Origin: DATBIO01 sp036556965
GTDB lineage: Bacteria > Acidobacteriota > Vicinamibacteria > Fen-336
Assembly (NCBI GenBank): GCA_036556965.1
Contig: DATBIO010000097.1
Coordinates: 1-16,416 of the forward strand
Direction: 5' to 3'
Length of the DNA stretch: 16,416 bases
A program made the position numbers and the translations under genes. Under the pieces are notes generated by a model. It was not told the DNA's origin, made no database searches, and saw only the letters and a list, made by a program, of their open reading frames with translations. Shown in pieces: positions 13,811 through 16,416 of this stretch (within the stretch, counting starts at the first letter, position 1; every line of letters starts with the position of its first letter).

Positions 13811-16009
13811 ATGGGCGCGGGAGCGGGCGTCTCCGTCGGCCAGCGGGTGCGGCGGCCGGACGCGCCGGACAAGGTCAAGGGCAGCGCCGTCTACGTGGAC
13901 GACCTGCCCGCGGCGGGCAGCCTCTACGGGGGAGTCCTGCGCTCGCCGCACGCCCACGCGCGCATCGCGCGCCTGGACGTCAACCTCGCGCGCGCCGTCC
14001 CCGGCGTGCACGCGGTGCTCACCGCCCGGGACATCCCCGGCCAGAACCTGATCCCCCTCATCCAGTCGGACTGGCCGGTGCTGGCCCAGGAGTTCGTGCG
14101 CCACGTGGGGGAGGGCGTGGCCCTGGTGGCGGCGGAGACGAAGGAGGCGCTGGCCGCGGGCCTGGCCGCCATCTCCGTGGACTACGAGCCGCGCCTGCCC
14201 CTCCTGGACATGGAGGAGTCGCTGGGGCGCGGCGAGGTCATGGCGCACTGGAAGGTCCGCCGCGGGGACGCCGCCGCCGCCCTGCGCGCGGGGGGCCTGG
14301 TGACGGTGGAGGCGACCTACCACACCCCGTACCAGGAGCACGCCTACATCGAGCCCAACGGCATGGTGGCCGCCCCGGACGGCATGGGCGGGGTGGTGGT
14401 GTACGGCTCGCTCCAGTGCCCGTTCTACGTGCAGAAGGCGGTGGCCGCCGCGCTGGGCTGCGACCTCAGCCGGGTGCGCATCGTGCAGACCGTTACCGGC
14501 GGCGGCTTCGGGGGCAAGGAGGACGCCCCCTCCGCGCCCGGGGCGCAGGTGGCGCTGCTGGCACGGGCCACGGGACGCCCCGTGCGCCTGATCTTCACGC
14601 GCGAGGAGGACATGGCCGTCATGTCCAAGCGCCATCCCGGCCGCGTGCGCGTGCGGCTGGGGGCGCGCCCGGACGGCACCCTGGCGGCGGCGGAGGTGGA
14701 CTACCTCCTCGACGGCGGCGCCTACGCCACCCTCTCCCCGGTGGTGCTCTTCCGGGGCGCCGTGCACGCCTGCGGCCCCTACCGCTGGGAGCACGCCAGC
14801 GTGGAGGCCCGCGTGGTGCGCACGCACAAGATCCCCTGCGGCGCCTTCCGCGGATTCGGGGAGCCCCAGGCCGTCTTCGCCCTCGAGAGCGCGCTCGACG
14901 AGCTGTGCGAGGCCCTCGGCGCCGACCCCCTCGAGCTGCGCCGGCGCAATGCCCTGCGCGAGGGGGACGCCACCATCACCGGCCACCGCCTGTCCGCCAG
15001 CGTCGGCTTCGCCCAGGTCCTCGACCGCGTGGCCGCCTCCGCGGACTGGACGCGGAAGAGGATGGAGTACGGCCGCGACGGCGGCACCGTGCGCCGCGGC
15101 ATCGGCCTCGCCGCCTGCTACTACGGGGTGGGCCTGGGGGCAATGGGCAAGCACCTGAACCCCGCGGGGGCGAGCGTGGTGGTGGCGGGGGACGGCAGCG
15201 TGAGCGTGGCCGTGGGCACCACGGAGATCGGGCAGGGCATGATCGCCGTGCTCTCCCAGATCGCGGCGGACAGCCTGGGCTGCCCCGTGGAGCTGGTGCG
15301 GGTCCTGGAGGCGGACACCTCGCGCGTGCCCGACAGCGGCCCCACCGTGGCCAGCCGCACCACCGTGATGAGCGGGAACGCCATCCGCGACGCGGCGGCC
15401 AGGATCCGCGCGGCCATGGAGCCCGTCATCGCGGACAGCGGCCTGCCCTGGCGGGAGGCGGTCGCGCGCTGCGTGCAGAAACAGGTCGGCCTGGCCGCCC
15501 ACGGCTGGGCGGTGCCCCCCGCCACCACCTTCGACCTGCAGACGGGGCAGGGCGAGGCATACATCTGCTACACGTTCTCCGCCAACGTGGTGGAGCTCGA
15601 GGTGGACACGGAGACGGGAGAGAGCCGCGTGCTGGCCGTGCACTCGGGCCACGACGTGGGCACCGTGATCAACCCCACCACGGGCGAGGGCCAGGTGGAG
15701 GGCGGGGTGCTGCAGGGCCTGGGCTACGCGCTGTGCGAGGAGCACGTCCTCCGGGACGGCAGGATCCTCAACGACCAGTTCTCGACCTACATCATCCCCA
15801 CGCCCATGGACACGCCGGAGATCCGGACCATCCTGGTCGAGGACCCGTTCCCCTGGGGGCCCTACGGGGCCAAGGGCCTGGGGGAGACGCCCATCATCGG
15901 CGTGGCCCCCGCCGTGACCAACGCCATCCGCCACGCGGCCGGCGTGCGGCTGCGCGAGATCCCCGCCACCCCCGAGCGGGTATGGGCCGCGCTGCGCCGC
16001 CCGCGCTGA
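13811..16009 (+). CDS. Xanthine dehydrogenase family molybdopterin-binding (large) subunit
   Basis: The 732-residue product is a complete large subunit of the xanthine oxidase/dehydrogenase family, which hydroxylates purines or other heterocycles using a Mo-MCD cofactor. After the usual start (RVRRPDAPDKVKGSAVYVDD) it has QEHAYIEPNGMVA, GGGFGGKE with E237 (equivalent to bovine XDH E802), AFRGFGEPQ with R347 (equivalent to R880), GQGMIAVLSQIAAD for cofactor binding, and GAKGLGE with the catalytic E692 (equivalent to E1261). Keeping both the Glu and the Arg favours a purine-type substrate, though this is not proof. No [2Fe-2S] or FAD subunit gene is next to it, so partners must be elsewhere or the gene is an orphan. 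ATG 13811 gives the family's normal start but has no visible Shine-Dalgarno. Confidence 0.93.
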   Translation: MGAGAGVSVGQRVRRPDAPDKVKGSAVYVDDLPAAGSLYGGVLRSPHAHARIARLDVNLARAVPGVHAVLTARDIPGQNLIPLIQSDWPVLAQEFVRHVGEGVALVAAETKEALAAGLAAISVDYEPRLPLLDMEESLGRGEVMAHWKVRRGDAAAALRAGGLVTVEATYHTPYQEHAYIEPNGMVAAPDGMGGVVVYGSLQCPFYVQKAVAAALGCDLSRVRIVQTVTGGGFGGKEDAPSAPGAQVALLARATGRPVRLIFTREEDMAVMSKRHPGRVRVRLGARPDGTLAAAEVDYLLDGGAYATLSPVVLFRGAVHACGPYRWEHASVEARVVRTHKIPCGAFRGFGEPQAVFALESALDELCEALGADPLELRRRNALREGDATITGHRLSASVGFAQVLDRVAASADWTRKRMEYGRDGGTVRRGIGLAACYYGVGLGAMGKHLNPAGASVVVAGDGSVSVAVGTTEIGQGMIAVLSQIAADSLGCPVELVRVLEADTSRVPDSGPTVASRTTVMSGNAIRDAAARIRAAMEPVIADSGLPWREAVARCVQKQVGLAAHGWAVPPATTFDLQTGQGEAYICYTFSANVVELEVDTETGESRVLAVHSGHDVGTVINPTTGEGQVEGGVLQGLGYALCEEHVLRDGRILNDQFSTYIIPTPMDTPEIRTILVEDPFPWGPYGAKGLGETPIIGVAPAVTNAIRHAAGVRLREIPATPERVWAALRRPR

Positions 16010-16041
16010 AACGCGCGCGGCAAACGTTGTAGGCTGCGGCG

Positions 16042-16416
16042 ATGACGAGGCTCGCGGCCGTGGTGGGCGCCGTCCTCCTCGTGGCTCCCCTCTCCGCCCG
16101 CCCGCCCGACGTGGCGGCGGGGGCCATCCGGGCGCACGTCCTCTTCCTCGCCGACGACGCCCTCGAGGGACGGAGCGCGGGGACGCGCGGCTACGACCTG
16201 GCCGCCCGCTACGTGGCGGCCCAGCTCGAGGCGCTGGGGCTCGAGCCCCTGGGCGAGGACGGCGGCTACCTGCTGCCCGTGCCCCTGCGCCGCGCCGTCC
16301 TCGACGAGGGAGGGTCGAAGCTGGCCGTCGTCATGGGGGGCACGCGGCGGGAGATGGCCCTGGGCGCCGACGCCGTCCTGTTGCCGAACTTCCGCGAGAC
16401 GGCGGCGAAGGTGTCG
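16042..16416 (+). CDS. M28 family zinc peptidase, N-terminal part (cut by window edge)
   Basis: The first 125 residues begin with a signal peptide (MTRLAAVVGAVLLVAPLSA). Then comes the segment that opens many secreted M28 aminopeptidases: IRAHVLFLADDALEGRSAGT, RGYDLAARYVAAQLEALGLEPLGEDGGYLLPVPL. The PA insert and the zinc-ligand motifs would lie beyond the window, so activity cannot be checked. It probably releases amino acids from peptides in the periplasm or outside the cell. It starts 32 bases after the molybdenum hydroxylase stop; the role of that neighbour is not obviously linked. Confidence 0.82.
   Translation, partial: MTRLAAVVGAVLLVAPLSARPPDVAAGAIRAHVLFLADDALEGRSAGTRGYDLAARYVAAQLEALGLEPLGEDGGYLLPVPLRRAVLDEGGSKLAVVMGGTRREMALGADAVLLPNFRETAAKVS

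Noticed and set aside
13115..15934. 939-codon minus-strand frame opposite the hydroxylase and DinB-like genes
   Set aside because: Composition is biased and shows no motifs, while the plus-strand proteins carry catalytic residues.

Overview
The window is very GC-rich (by eye about 70% or more) and densely packed with typical bacterial genes. The mix fits a soil- or sediment-type Gram-negative lineage such as Rokubacteria/Methylomirabilota, Acidobacteriota or Myxococcota-like deltaproteobacteria: large chemotaxis-kinase fusions, receiver/DUF4388 proteins, a small DUF2378-like protein, a molybdenum hydroxylase, an M28 peptidase and a Uxx-star-type redox protein. No rRNA, tRNA, CRISPR array or insertion sequence was seen, so the exact phylum is inference.

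Layout. 1-284 (-) is the N-terminal end of a 3-hydroxyacyl-CoA dehydrogenase, divergent from 483-4310 (+), a 1275-residue CheB-CheR-PAS-histidine kinase fusion. A single-domain response regulator (4318-4734, -) ends 7 bases from the kinase gene. A 413-base gap without a convincing gene (4735-5147) carries a perfect 17-bp palindrome. It is followed by a tiny glutaredoxin-like gene, 5148-5372 (+), and then by an amidohydrolase (5494-6420, -) facing it. Divergent from the amidohydrolase is an orphan periplasmic binding protein (6457-7254, +), followed by a two-receiver/DUF4388 regulator (7278-8669, +). A Fis-type HTH mini-regulator (8666-8884, -) is divergent from cstA (9090-10769, +), and cstA is fused by TGA-ATG contact to a DUF2378/V4R-like gene (10770-11333, +). 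Next are another single receiver (11344-11775, -), an M23 peptidase (11924-12694, -), a duplicated zinc-finger protein (12793-13197, +), a DinB-like protein (13230-13748, +), an orphan xanthine-dehydrogenase-type large subunit (13811-16009, +) and the start of an M28 peptidase (16042 to the edge, +).

The most notable signal is at 5361-5398. The glutaredoxin-like frame seems to stop at TGA, but two sense codons and a TAG follow, giving a C-terminal U-G-V-stop. Directly downstream lies a hairpin with a GGTCG apical loop that begins 18 nt after the TGA, the same loop core and spacing as the Escherichia coli fdhF SECIS element as I recall it. This gene is best read as a selenoprotein that ordinary gene calling would cut three residues short.

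A second theme is signal transduction. A cytoplasmic CheB/CheR/PAS kinase without its own receiver, two stand-alone receivers and a double-receiver DUF4388 protein lie within about 11 kb, with a binding protein that lacks a permease. How these are wired together is inference. The metabolic genes (peptide/pyruvate-type uptake by CstA, amidohydrolase, molybdenum hydroxylase, acyl-CoA dehydrogenase, secreted peptidases) suggest a heterotroph that scavenges organic acids, peptides and aromatic or purine compounds.
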